From: Apiosordaria backusii | Lineage: Eukaryota; Ascomycota; Sordariomycetes; Sordariales; Lasiosphaeriaceae | NCBI GenBank assembly: GCA_030549205.1 | Contig: JAUKTV010000008.1 | Span: forward strand, 1,054,001 to 1,118,000 | Reading direction: 5' to 3' | Length of the DNA stretch: 64,000 nt | Shown here: in pieces, positions 24,401-34,038 of the stretch | How positions within the stretch are numbered: the stretch's first letter is position 1 | Layout of the letters: every line of letters begins with the position of its first letter | Made by a program: the position numbers and the translations under genes | The notes under the pieces: model-generated | What the model was told of the DNA's origin: nothing | Seen by the model: the letters and a program-made list of their open reading frames with translations, nothing else | The model's database searches: none

Positions 24401-25052
24401 TTACACGTACAGGAAGCACCTTGGCCGGCCTACGAGGGATCAGAAATCTCATGGTCAGCTGTACGCTTTTGATATGGATGGATTCATCCGAAGCCTGCCC
24501 TACGATCAACAAGAGTACGCCACCATGATGAGGGACACTCAAGGTATGTTTTGCTTGATATTATTACTACCAGAGAACCTATTACTAACAATATTACTAG
24601 CATTCAACGAATTCATACACGAACGCGAGCGGCAACCAGCCTCGGACCCAGCCATCCGTCTCTTTGACGAGGTCATTCTCGCCAAAAAGGCTCGCGGCCG
24701 TCCTGTTTTCTCGGCAGGTCTATCGCGCCTCTCTACCCTGCGAGCCTCCCACGGGTTGACCCCCTCCTTCCCTGGTGGTCCCAACCGCGCAGGAGCCAAG
24801 GTCCAGACTTACCTTGGGGACACGTCGGATCACATCTGGCGAACGGCGTCGGTGCCTGTCCCTTCTGCCAAGTTCTCAGGGGATTACCGGTCTGTAGTCA
24901 CGAGGGTGCCGCTGAAGCTGGATCCAAGTCTGATGAAGGAGCCGAGGGCGATTCAGGGGGTGCCGAGGCCGGAGCAAGGGGGGAAGAGGAAGGTGCAGAG
25001 AAAGCAAGTGGCTAGCATGTTGGGGCCGCCGCCTGATTTTCGCGTGCCTTGA
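21450..25052 (+). CDS. DENN-domain protein with C1 zinc finger (Rab GEF candidate)
   Basis: About 1,180 residues in two exons, 21450-24543 and 24601-25052. The 57-nt intron (GTATGT to ACTAG) is a multiple of three with no stop, so the frame is also open through it. The N-terminal 280 residues are low complexity. The upstream DENN segment runs from about residue 285 (RRFEPVLLDRYPPRD, MFAFPNDIQIVSSDDRPRST). The central DENN segment includes LSLENIVLLFEYAMSEGRII and WASIFIPVLPARLISALEAP (about 570-650). A C1-type zinc finger starts at His-917 (HCFNW, CTVCDE, YKCNGCNCLSHNRC). The downstream DENN helical part follows (QEYATMMRDTQAFNEFIHER). DENN proteins exchange nucleotide on Rab GTPases; the C1 finger suggests lipid or partner binding at membranes. 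The exact Rab is unknown. Confidence 0.9.
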   Translation: MDGNNTSAPLADYFWIAGIENITYDDGPVSQLDVEDTIVEDEDGEVETDQSVATPSRATARHSRQNSANRLSAMSKLSLVPSLSGSEGNSLDDVEDNNTKSNRSSATIRPNPPPNLNTALANGANGANGLDLGSLGGGGQGIGFDGFPADFDFDKALLKFAAERENFLDDLTFSAGARVQSRPPMVNPRTERLKAEDAESGRKSPLKSIRGSIRRKMSFRDMSSMRKQPMTPRAGTFNRSAESLAALESLPSAVRVLTVDSLASIRTAKRLSNYNSVIPPPEPLNLDPDMHPLKRRFEPVLLDRYPPRDASADDLARRGKFPDYVPMFAFPNDIQIVSSDDRPRSTWHGFTMTSDDNSKIYGITIIVWVALHAEVAEEVEKRCERWRQRHMSNEERELAASLGGRLAAERAYLSQLLAKLGTVPSGSAARESLDEQISAVEEKIALMTEMLRPLRHGAASKIDGLTAGETGLWAPRAFGILGRDAAKMQFWKEWLRAVTVPMTDGAILRIPPSSPKVGRWQPLERYVVNLCTEAFSPLSSLTQVELGVRELRLYARKEAANELPGSRSIDIYALFRCLSLENIVLLFEYAMSEGRIIFLSSHTGMLHLACHALANLLYPLKWASIFIPVLPARLISALEAPCPYIVGIERRYEKIELPDDDYVLVDLDKDVIDATHPAASLPRQHRRKLLSLLQIAAPHRLRYGVTAGPPPYAIEAFPYDAYSAENEALFNPMPTRSSLGKWVAQNSSTFNEPDPAESIRTPLFNAFAQAKIDPSKMERPPTSKSSKGSPPSSVSPVSMNFPPMPITPISRSDSGFAATLREKRSGHFDERSRRSSSFGVDKQPHPSMAHRPSLPFLNGHTQNMSISAISIDSQSSFGGYAPSTYAQSTIAASTIMPNMMVQPVKNTENTVWVEGHCFNWQPSETGSTCTVCDERSEGDGLYKCNGCNCLSHNRCLGFVSLVCPDAFHPDRVRAAFVRCLASLLYTYRKHLGRPTRDQKSHGQLYAFDMDGFIRSLPYDQQEYATMMRDTQGMFCLILLLPENLLLTILLAFNEFIHERERQPASDPAIRLFDEVILAKKARGRPVFSAGLSRLSTLRASHGLTPSFPGGPNRAGAKVQTYLGDTSDHIWRTASVPVPSAKFSGDYRSVVTRVPLKLDPSLMKEPRAIQGVPRPEQGGKRKVQRKQVASMLGPPPDFRVP

Positions 25053-26219
25053 TTTTGCCACTTTGGAGTAGTCAAAACATAAATCTTGGTTGGGCTGGAA
25101 GAAAAGAAAGTTGATTAAGAGAAAGCGATGCAGGTTAGGGCTGGTTGGTTGGTTCGCGTTGATTTGGTTGACTGGGATTTGGTTGGGTTTGTGTTTTTTT
25201 TACAAATGTTTGCTTGGCTGAAAGCGTTTCTTTTGAGTCTTGTCTTGATAATATTGACTTTTGGAAGGCAGAGAGGGAATGGAGGGGGGAGGGAAGGAAA
25301 GGGGGGGTGGTTATGATCAGATATTATTTTTGCTGTCATTGTTTTGCTATCATTCCTCGGGGGTGGGGAGCATCTTATGTGCCTATTCAACGGTACGCTA
25401 CACATGGGCGAAGAGAAGAGAGAATACATCAAGCAGAGAAAGAGAAAGCAGTTGTTGTAATTGTACGATAGAGAGGAAAGTTTGTAATCATCATGGTTGG
25501 CAAGTGATTTTTCTGGTTCTCTTTTTTTTTTAGTTTTCTTGGAAGGGGGGAGGTTAAGTGGGAAAAAGATACATGGCATTGAAGGGAGTGGTGGTGCAAA
25601 AGGGGATGAGGATGAGAAGTAGTAAGAGAGGATGAAAATTGAAAGCGTTGAGCAGAACAGGAGAGCACAGCTGACCCCTTGGTGAACATGCTATTGCAAT
25701 AGGAGCAACATGCCCACAACTTCTTTGCCTTTTACTATCACTGGGTCAGTTCAATAGTGCGACTCACAAACACTCAATTTGCTAGGTAAGGTAGTTGAAC
25801 ATCAGATAAAACCAACTCCACACAATGGCACCGAAAAGGTGTGTGTGTGTGTGTGTGTGTGTGTAGTAGTTTCTAACATCCATGCAAATTCAACCTTGGG
25901 ATCGGACCCCCCCTTTCGAGTGTTGTTCACAAGAACCATGAAAGTCCCCCACCTCGAGTGTTGGTTGAAACAAATCATAGTCACTTCTCACATGGGGCCA
26001 AGCAACGACGATGAACACTACACATAAATGCCCACCTACTTATCCAGAACTGAAATGACTTATGATGGTATTCAACGCCTTCCTTCCCCAATAAATGCTA
26101 AAATGTAAAGACCGCTTACTTGCTCTCATGATGCTTCATTTTCCCCAATTACAGAACATCAACCCTTCATAAAACCCCTATATCATATCATACCCTTTCT
26201 ACCTAACCCCATCTTCTCG
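25053..26219. other. Intergenic region between convergent genes
   Basis: Contains the 3' UTRs of the DENN and YPI1 genes and a GT dinucleotide tract. No gene is supported. Confidence 0.65.
25839..25864. repeat. (GT)13 microsatellite
   Basis: Thirteen uninterrupted GT units in intergenic DNA. It could form Z-DNA, but it is more useful as a polymorphic marker. Confidence 0.9.
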
Positions 26220-26866
26220 TCATGACTCCATCGGCCCCCCACCTCCACCTCCACCTCCACCTCCACCGTCCCTGTCCTTGTCTTTCCCCTTTCCTCCTGG
26301 CGGTTTAATCCCATAATCGGGCATCTTTTCGTACGCATTCGGGCTCGGTTTCCTCTTCCCCATTTTCTCTCTCTTGCCATCACTTGCCCTCCCTCTCCCA
26401 TGACTGTGACCATGACCGTTGCAATCATCACCGTGTTTATGACTGTGTTTCCTACTACCCCTGCCAGATTTCCCTTGTCGGTCTAGGTCACCACCACCCT
26501 TCCCGCTGTCGGAGTCGGAATCGGAGGAGGAGGAATCAGAGGAGGAGGACTCGGAGGAGGACTCGTCGATGCCTTTGGGGCGGTGGTAGATGCAGCATAC
26601 TAGATGTGGAGTTAGCATGGTGGTTAGGGATAGAGGGGGGGGGGGAACAAACCTTTGGACTTTTTCCGGTTGAGGCCTTCATTGTCTATGACGTCTTCTG
26701 ACCATTGGACTGTGCGTGATGATGGGGCGTGGGCGCCGCGGAGGCGGAGGACTGGTTGGGGTGGGGAGGTCGAGGTGGAGGTGATGGTTTGGGTTGTGGT
26801 TGTTGCTGTGGTGGGGGGGTGTTGTTGTTGCTGGAGGGAGGTGTTGGGGTGGTGGTTGTTGGCCAT
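26220..26866 (-). CDS. YPI1: Type 1 protein phosphatase inhibitor YPI1/inhibitor-3
   Basis: Two exons, 26866-26653 and 26599-26220, give 197 residues. The conserved core crosses the intron in frame: TVQWSEDVIDNEGLNRKKSK followed by VCCIYHRP. TVQW is the RVxF-type docking motif for the phosphatase-1 catalytic subunit (Glc7 in yeast), and the CCIYH block is the second contact region of the inhibitor-3 family. Yeast Ypi1 acts with Glc7 in the nucleus. The C-terminal half is low complexity: a long acidic Ser/Asp run, a His/Lys patch (HSHKHGDDCNGHGHSHG), then a glycine run of about twelve. Outside the core the protein is probably disordered. The His/Cys patch could bind metal, which is a guess. 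Confidence 0.93.
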
Positions 26867-28513
26867 TTTGGTGGTGAATATGGGTATAGAGGTTGGTATA
26901 CGGGGTGGATTTGGTAGGGAGAGTGTAAGGGTTGTAAAGCAGTCGTCGAGGTTCTCAACCAGATTTGAAGTGGATGGAATTCTGCGGAAGATCGCAGTGC
27001 GGGGTTGTGTGTGCTGGGGAGAGAGAGAGAGACAGGCTAAGTCGAGAGATGTGTGAGAAAGCGTCCTTTGTAGTGGCGCAGTCTAAAAAAAAAAAAAAAA
27101 GACGTAAGCTGTTTGGGTATCGAGACAGAGGTACAACAGATTTATGGCCTGTGATCCTCAAAACTTGGGTGGAGTGATGTTCTGCTTGAGAATCAGGCTT
27201 GTCTGTTCGGGAGAGCCCCACGGCACGGCATGTGGCGCACAGACGTCAGTCAGCAATGCAATGTGGGGCGTCGATCCCGAAACAAATCTGGGGATTCTGG
27301 AAGCTTGTCTTGGACCCCTGGCTCGACCGGGAAATCGACCCGGTCCCGAACTTTCTGAGAGCTGACCATCCACTTCCCCTGTCCGCGCCTTTCAAACGGT
27401 CTGTTTGGTACTTGTTAACCCCCCTTGACAAAGCCGGGATGGGTTGGGTGACTGGATGTAACCAATGGGATCATGTGCCGGGTTTCAGGGTCCTTTGCTT
27501 TGAGAGTACATGTCAGATATTGTTTTGATTGTTGGGTGGTTCAAATTGACACTCAACACCACACAAGTGAGTGTACACAATAGGCAGTATGAGATGGGAT
27601 GAATGAGCATGAGCTTCAAGGAGTGAGAGCGACCTAGTGTACACTAGTACTCCATGCATTTGTTCAAGATTGGCAAAAATAATTAGAAAATGTTGAGGAT
27701 GTAAGATGTGGCGTACAGCTGTCCTTGAATTATCTCAGGGCGGCGTCTTCCAAGTGTATCCTGATTTCCAATCCTACAGACTCATTGTCATCGGAATCCT
27801 TGAGGGAATTTCAAACCTAGGCATCTGCCAGTGAGGAGATGCCAGCTGGAGTCGATATACCTTTGAAATTAACAGTCAGCTGCCTGGGAATGATACCCTC
27901 AGACGGCGGGAGCACACGGCACTGGCGAGGGTCCTACTCGCCAGAGTCAACAATGTCGCACCGACTTTCACCTCTGGAGCCCGGCTCGGTCGCCTGGTTG
28001 AACAAGACATGTTCAATAGCAGGCGGGGGCATTCAGTGCTCGCTGCCGAGACAGTTGGCCTTTCACCTCCCCCCCGCAGCTCTGTTGACCAAAGAGATAT
28101 CTTGCTGGCCAACTGCGACTTCTGCGACTTCTGCTGCTCCATTCTTGTCTTTTTCACGACAAAAGGCTCTTACTGCAGAAACCCATAAATCCACGGCAGG
28201 CCCTGGTGACGTCAAATCAGAGCTCAAGTATCACAGCAGAAGGGAAGCGGCATCCCGATCGCGCAAACAGAGACAGAAAACTGAACCTGTCCTAATCGGG
28301 CTCACCTCATCGCATCGCCATTTCCTCTTCCATTTCTAGAAGCCTGCCGAGGTTGGCTCGGTGCCCGACTCCCGAGTCGCCGCCTTCTCAATCCGCCCTC
28401 AATCCTCCCTCGCGACTGCTTCTTCAAGCTATCCAAGCAAAAGCCTAGCGACTTGCCCCGAAACAGGAAGTCACTTCCTTCCAGCACAAGAAGCCTTCCT
28501 TCCCGAGCTCAAC
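26867..28513. other. Divergent intergenic region of YPI1 and the DUF726 gene
   Basis: There is no supported gene. An open frame at 27839-28339 has no domain or splice support and probably lies in the promoter and leader of the gene at 28514. An A16 run lies near 27086. Confidence 0.55.
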
Positions 28514-30949
28514 ATGCCTAACAATCTTTTTGACATCCTGGAGGTCCAGGACCACACCTCTTCCGAAAACGAAGAAGACATCTCAACAGCATCACAGCCT
28601 CCCCATACTACCACCTCAGACGGGGCGTCGGCCATCACCAGTACAGCTACCCCAGCAATAGAGGAGATGCCGCCCAATGGCAGACCCCGGCCCAACACCC
28701 CCAAGCGGGAAGCTGATTTCAGTTCACTCCTCAACCATGCCGAGAAAGTCGAAGTCAGCTCCCTCATTAACAGATTGACCGACTTGATGCAGAAGCACAT
28801 CACCCAACTGTTTGATGTGCTGCCGCCCGAGAGCAATCCTCTGCCGACTCGCATCACCGTCTGGAACAAACTTCCCCCCTATCTCAGAGATCTCAGCTTG
28901 ACCAAGCCGACCGTCGAAGAATCCAAGAAGACTCACCAAAAGGAGAATGTCAAGCCATCGCGCTCTAAGAAGGGAGGCCGGTCCAATGGCAGAAGAACTG
29001 ACGAGAGCGCTCCAGACGTCCCTCCAGTCCAGCCCCAGAGGGAACCCGAGATGCCACTTGGCCCTCGCCAACAGGAGCTCAAGAAGGAGGCTCTGATGCA
29101 CTTCAAACGCTGGCAGACTGCCGTGCTCAAACGTGCTGGCGACATTTCGATTCGGAAGGCAACCGATGCATACGGCAATGGTTATGGGTCTGGGCCCAAG
29201 AGAGGCTCGTCGTCCTATAAGAAAAAGAGGGCGAACAGTAAGTCCCAGACCCAGGCCGACAACTGGGTCCAAGTTGGGCGTCCTGACCATCTAGCAGACT
29301 CGCAGCCGGCTACCACGATCACAGCCACTCCTGTCACCCTGGAAGCCGACCCTGCGTTCTGGCAACTCTACCCGCCCATTGCAACAGCTCTCTCGGCGCT
29401 TCCGGCAGGAAAAAGATGCCTTCTGCTCCATTGCCTCATGCTCTTGCTGCTCTCGCTTGAGAGCTATAGCGCCTACACCCGTATCTTGATGCTCAACATC
29501 GCCTCATCCCTTCGGTTGCCGCTCCGTGTCTTGGCGGAGGAAGAGGTGAGAATTAGCAAGGCCTTCGCTAACCTCGCCAAGACGGTGTCATTTGAAGATG
29601 TGGTGTTGAAGAGATCCGAAGAGAACAAGTCGTCAAGAAGACGGTCGGGACCGGCGGGCGCCCACATCGGCACGACTACCGGTAATCTCTCGGCGCCACT
29701 TATCGCCGCCGGCATCGGATCGGTCACTGGTGGCATGGGCGTCGGAAACACGGCAGCCGCGGGGCTTCTTGGGACGATGGCTGAGAATGGCCTCGTCGTC
29801 GGAAATGTTCTCGGTATGTGCCCTTCTCGAGCTGGCGGTAAAACTATGGAACAACACGCCAAAGACGTTAGTGACGCCGGCTTTATTCCTCTTCGCGGAA
29901 TCGTCAACGAGGAGTGTTTCAAGATTAGCGAGATTGTTCCAGATTATCGCCGGATTCGTGTCGTTTTGGGAGTCGGTGGCTGGCTGCCCAACAAGACGGA
30001 CATCTTCCGCCCCTGGAGATGTCTGGGGGAGCAGAATGAGGTGTATGTAGTTCGTTGGGAGCTCGACAACCTGGTCAAGTTGAACACGGCGCTGGAGACC
30101 ATGGTGAAGAGTGCCGCGTGGTCGATCGCCAAGAAGGAGATCATTGCTCGGTCTAGTGAGCCCAGTTCCAAGCTCCTCCAGCTTGACCCCGCGAAGAAGA
30201 CTGACCGCCATGGGCCAGTTTATACTAGTCTAATCGACGCCCGTTGGCCAGCCGCTCTTCTTAAGCTCAGCAAAATCGTCGACAACCCCTGGAACACTTG
30301 CATGGTCCGCGCCGACAAGCTGGGCTCTATTCTTGCTGACATCATCTCAAGCAAGGCGCCTGGTGAACGTGGCGTCTCGCTGGTCGGTTACAGCCTCGGT
30401 GCCCGCGCCATCTACACATGTTTGGCGATCTTGGCTGAACGACGAGCGTTTGGTTTGGTTGAGAATGTGGTAGTCATGGGTCTTCCGGCGCCTTCGGAGA
30501 CGGCCATCTGGGTCGCCATGAGAAGCGTCGTGACGGGTCGAATGGTCAATGTGTACTCGGAGAACGACTACATCCTGGGCTTTCTGTGCCGTCAGTGCAG
30601 CGTTGAATATGGTGTTGCAGGCTTGGAGCGAATCGTCGGGGTTGACAGTATCGAGCAATTGGATGTCTCTGCTAAGGTCAGTAGCCACCTCAGATACCCA
30701 TACCTCGTCGGCACCATTCTGCACCATATTGGCTGGGAGGACGTCAACAAAGAGCAGGCCACGCGACAGGAGAACGCCATGTCGATCTGGGAGGAGAAGC
30801 TTCGGCAGCACGAGGCGCGGCGCAACGCTGTTGAGACGGGCAAGCCGGACCCCTTCAAGACCCTGAACCCCTTTACGGATACAACGAACAAGGATCCCGA
30901 GCAAGGTATTATTCGTACCCGCATGAGGAAGAAGAAGGGCAAGAAATGA
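28514..30949 (+). CDS. MIL1: DUF726 alpha/beta-hydrolase-like membrane protein, MIL1 type
   Basis: A single exon of 811 residues if translation starts at MPNNLFDILEVQD. The frame is open upstream to 28361, but that part looks like leader. The N-terminal 290 residues are polar. A conserved helical part follows with hydrophobic stretch RCLLLHCLMLLLLSLESYSA. The DUF726 core begins near GNLSAPLIAAGIGSVTGGMG, whose glycine-rich hydrophobic sequence may insert in membranes. It holds the nucleophile-elbow sequence GYSLG (about 625-629), inside LVGYSLGARAIYTCLAILAE, then VVVMGLPAPSE and VYSENDYILGFLCR. This matches yeast Mil1 (YFL034W), which interacts with the AP-1 adaptor, and animal TMCO4. Hydrolase activity is not established; the Ser of GYSLG is present. 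The C-terminus is basic (RTRMRKKKGKK). Confidence 0.88.
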   Translation: MPNNLFDILEVQDHTSSENEEDISTASQPPHTTTSDGASAITSTATPAIEEMPPNGRPRPNTPKREADFSSLLNHAEKVEVSSLINRLTDLMQKHITQLFDVLPPESNPLPTRITVWNKLPPYLRDLSLTKPTVEESKKTHQKENVKPSRSKKGGRSNGRRTDESAPDVPPVQPQREPEMPLGPRQQELKKEALMHFKRWQTAVLKRAGDISIRKATDAYGNGYGSGPKRGSSSYKKKRANSKSQTQADNWVQVGRPDHLADSQPATTITATPVTLEADPAFWQLYPPIATALSALPAGKRCLLLHCLMLLLLSLESYSAYTRILMLNIASSLRLPLRVLAEEEVRISKAFANLAKTVSFEDVVLKRSEENKSSRRRSGPAGAHIGTTTGNLSAPLIAAGIGSVTGGMGVGNTAAAGLLGTMAENGLVVGNVLGMCPSRAGGKTMEQHAKDVSDAGFIPLRGIVNEECFKISEIVPDYRRIRVVLGVGGWLPNKTDIFRPWRCLGEQNEVYVVRWELDNLVKLNTALETMVKSAAWSIAKKEIIARSSEPSSKLLQLDPAKKTDRHGPVYTSLIDARWPAALLKLSKIVDNPWNTCMVRADKLGSILADIISSKAPGERGVSLVGYSLGARAIYTCLAILAERRAFGLVENVVVMGLPAPSETAIWVAMRSVVTGRMVNVYSENDYILGFLCRQCSVEYGVAGLERIVGVDSIEQLDVSAKVSSHLRYPYLVGTILHHIGWEDVNKEQATRQENAMSIWEEKLRQHEARRNAVETGKPDPFKTLNPFTDTTNKDPEQGIIRTRMRKKKGKK

Positions 30950-31471
30950 AGTTTTGGGAGGATTTGATACCGAGTATCTGCACAGGGAATTGCTACCATT
31001 GCGTTGTTTTTATTCTGGGATGGAAGGTCATGGTCATGAGGAGGATTTGCAAGCCCCAGATTGCCACAGTACTGGACGGAATATTGCTACTTTATGAATT
31101 GCATCCGGGATATGCGTGACTGGGAAACGTGTTATCTAATTGTATGTTGAGTTAGCCTCGGGGTATTCAGTTGGGGATAGGGCAGTGTTTGTGGAGACCA
31201 ACTCGTTGGTTTTAGTACAATGCAATGGTTTTCTTTTATGTGCGTGGTGGTGTGATGTGGTGTCCGGGTTGGTGTTGTGTGTTCTGTGACCATGGTGAAG
31301 TCCCAGGGATGAGTTCTTCCTGAACCAGCATGCTTCCTCCTTGTACTTTGACCAAGTATATCTCTTGCTCTCTCCCACTCGAGCCTCATCTCATGCATTC
31401 TTTTTATAAAGCCGAGCGCACCATTCCAATGATGATAAACGATCTCCCCTCGCACCCACAGTCGGTCTGCC
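30950..31471. other. Intergenic region between convergent genes
   Basis: 3' UTR-like sequence between the MIL1-like gene and the GatC/GatF-like gene. Nothing else is supported. Confidence 0.65.
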
Positions 31472-32121
31472 TCACTCCGCCGCCACGACCTTCCCACTCC
31501 TCACAACGAAATACCCCCCTCCCCCGACAGTGACCTTTTCGGAGGCGGTCCCCAGCACATCCCACTTTTCAACCTGGCGTTGCTCCCTCTGACCCCTCTC
31601 TGATTGAGCTTTTCTTCTCCTTGGCCGTCGGCACCTTCCAACTTGCTCCTCGCTTTCCAGGGCTTCCCTCAACGTGTCGACTGTGATGGCTGCTTCTGCC
31701 AGGCCTTGGGGAGTTTCGTCGCGGATGGAGGATAGGGGGGCGATGTTGGAGGTGGGGACGGATTGGAGGTGGGAGAGGAAGTGGAGTTGGGCGTGGAGGT
31801 CGTGGAGGATTTTGGAATTGGTGGTTGGATCTGGGGAGAGTGGGGGGAGGGAGGAGAGTTTGAGGAGGTGGGAGAGCTGGGGGGGGATATGCTGGGGGTG
31901 ATGGTTTCTGGAGTGGTTGGTAGGAGGGTGTGGATTGACCAGGAGGGGGTGGAGAGGAGTTTATGGGGGTTGACGGCGGGTTGAGAAGGGGGTGGGGAGG
32001 AGGTTGGTTTTGAGAGGGGTGGGGGGGTTGTTGAAAAGGGGCGGTATAAGGGGGTGGGTGGTGGTGAGCGGAGGAGGTGCCGGAGGGGATATCGAGAGAG
32101 GGAGAGGTGAGGTTTGGACAT
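31472..32121 (-). CDS. Mitochondrial Glu-tRNA(Gln) amidotransferase subunit C/F-like, frame broken
   Basis: A small subunit of the mitochondrial GatCAB/GatFAB transamidase that makes Gln-tRNA(Gln). The N-terminus is a basic, Ser/Pro-rich mitochondrial presequence ending near the TPLYRPFST cleavage-like site. The mature part starts with LLSTPSWSIHTLLP, a fungal family signature. The frame then breaks at a run of eight C on the sense strand (31879-31886 on the plus strand). If one C is missing there, reading continues with QLSHLLKLSSLPPLSPD, HDLHAQLHFLSHLQS, then PLSSIRDETPQGLAEAAITV and EKWDVLG...YFVVRSGK, the usual C-terminal part, to about 216 residues. The motif equivalent to the RVDTxGVEPLxSIRDE of GatC-like proteins is clear but diverged here (SVPTSNIAPLSSIRDET). 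I infer a sequence error, not a pseudogene. Confidence 0.78.
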
Positions 32122-32604
32122 GGTGGGTTGGTTTGTGGTGATGAGAGAGAGTGGTTGTTGAAAGATAGATAAGATGGTGAGATTGTGGTGACGGATTGCT
32201 GGTTTATTGTGAAAAACGGGTAGTATGTGTGAGCTTTCAGCTGCGGCTGCGGCTGCGGCTTTGCGTGTCGTGATGACGAGGTTTGGAGTTTTGAGGGTTT
32301 ACACCAAGCTGTGGGCTTAATGATCATAGGGGCTAACTGGATTGGGTAATTACGGTTGGTAACACGCTGGCGTCAGAGCTCCTTGGGCCGTCGCAGCGGT
32401 TGTTGGCCCACTTGTATCGGCCCCGCCTTACGAGGACAGCTGCGCTGCTGCCCGCTACAACCGCCTCCTGTCATTCAAAGCCCCGGGCACTGCACTAGAC
32501 AAATTGACGATTACTTGCGACGACTCGAGCACACGACACCGACACCACATTCTGAAGATAGTCAAGAAAAAGGAAGAAGCGAATAAGAGGAACGAACAGA
32601 CAAC
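32122..32604. promoter_or_regulatory. Bidirectional promoter of GatC/F-like gene and SEC17
   Basis: These 483 bases separate two divergent start codons and must contain both promoters and leaders. I did not recognise a specific factor site. Confidence 0.6.
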
Positions 32605-33676
32605 ATGGCTCTCGACCCACGCGCTCTTGAGGAGAAGGTGTGTCCCAGGACAGCGGTTTAGGGGGGGTATCAGCGGAGACTGATTGATTACTGACACAGT
32701 AAAACAACAGGCAAAGAAGACGCTCGCGGGCGTATCCACCGGCTTTAGCTTCTTCAGCGGCAGCAAGGAGGACAAGCTTCAGAATGCGGCCGACCTTTTT
32801 GTGCAGGCTGGCAATGCGTACAAGATGGAGGGGAAGAGTGCGTTCATCCCCCGGCTTTCCCCCTTGAGCAACGTATACTGACATGTTGTGTGGGGAATAG
32901 ACAAAGAAGCCGGAGCAGCATTCGAGGCAGCCGCCAAGATCCACAGAGACAGGCTGAACGAGCCAGACGATGCGGCGAACATCATGGTGGACGCCTTCAA
33001 GGTTTATAGGAAAGACAGCCCGGAGGATGCGGTGCGGTGCCTGGGCGCTGCGATCGACCGGTACACAGCCAAGGGCAACTTCAGGAGGGCGGCGAGTCAC
33101 AAGGAGAATGAGGGCGAGATTCTGGAGTTGGAGCTGGGTGATCGGAGGAGGGCGATGGAAAGTTATGAGAAGGCTGCGCAGTGGTATGAGGGCGATGGGG
33201 CGAATGCGTAGGTTCCTCAAGTCAGATCTTATGGGCAAGGGGTGCTAACATGGGATTTTAGTCTTGCCAACAAGCTCTGGCTCAAGGTGGCTGACATCGC
33301 GGCCCTCGAAGGGGATTACCACAGGGCGATTCAGAACTTTGAGAAGGTGGCCGACTTATCACTCGACAACCACCTGATGAAGTACTCGGTCAAGGAGTAC
33401 TTCTTCAAGGCCGGTATCTGCATTCTTGCCACAAAGGATCTGGTCAGCGCTCGCCGCAACATTGAGAGATACAGGGAAAAGGACCCCTCGTTTGGTGGTC
33501 AGCGCGAGTTTCAGCTCCTTTCGGACTTGATCGAGGCTGTCGAGGCGGGCAACCAGGAGGTGTTTACGGATAAGCTCTATGCGTACGATCAGATGAGCCG
33601 GTTGGACAAGTGGAAGACGGAGCTGCTGGTTAAGATCAAGAACCAGATTGAGGAGGCTGACAACGAGTTCTCGTAA
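32605..33676 (+). CDS. SEC17: Alpha-SNAP, vesicle fusion protein
   Basis: Recruits the NSF ATPase (Sec18) to SNARE complexes and promotes their disassembly after membrane fusion. Four exons, 32605-32637, 32711-32837, 32901-33207 and 33262-33676, give 293 residues, the usual length. Exon 1 codes only MALDPRALEEK. The TPR-like helical repeats are clear: AADLFVQAGNAYKMEGK, AGAAFEAAAKIHRDRL, AANIMVDAFKVYRK, RRAMESYEKAAQWYEGDGAN and YHRAIQNFEKVADLSLDN. The conserved C-terminal region that contacts Sec18 ends with LVKIKNQIEEADNEFS. All splice joins are GT-AG and keep frame. The closely spaced early introns are typical of this gene in filamentous fungi as I remember it. Confidence 0.96.
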
Positions 33677-34038
33677 GAGGTGGTAATGGACGATTCGGAT
33701 TTATGGCGTTTGGGATGGTGGTACGTACATTTGCTGAGTGAGAAAGAAGGGCGGGACCTTTTGAGTACAGATACAGGGATGAGAGTTGATAGCCAGGGAA
33801 TCAATAGATGTTGCTGTTGTTTGAATCAAGAGCAATGAGGACCTTCCGGGCACCGATGACATACATAACCCTGGTTTTAAGCTGCAGCATACACAACCCT
33901 TATCGGTACATAAGATTGGTGGGGTTCTTGCGATAACCGATAACACCCAACTTTTTTGACTTCTGGTCTGAAATTTCTCGAGTTTGAGTTGCAGGACCCT
34001 TGACTTGCATGCCATTGACGACCTCAGAAACCGTCAGA
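33677..34038. other. Intergenic region between SEC17 and RRP12
   Basis: About 360 bases between tandem genes, holding the SEC17 terminator region and the RRP12 promoter. Nothing else is supported. Confidence 0.65.

Noticed and set aside
27839..28339. 166-residue open frame upstream of the MIL1-like gene
   Set aside because: No domain, irregular composition, and it lies where the promoter and leader are expected.
28361..28513. N-terminal extension of the MIL1-like frame
   Set aside because: The sequence before MPNNLFDILE is leader-like; the ATG at 28514 begins a normal N-terminus.
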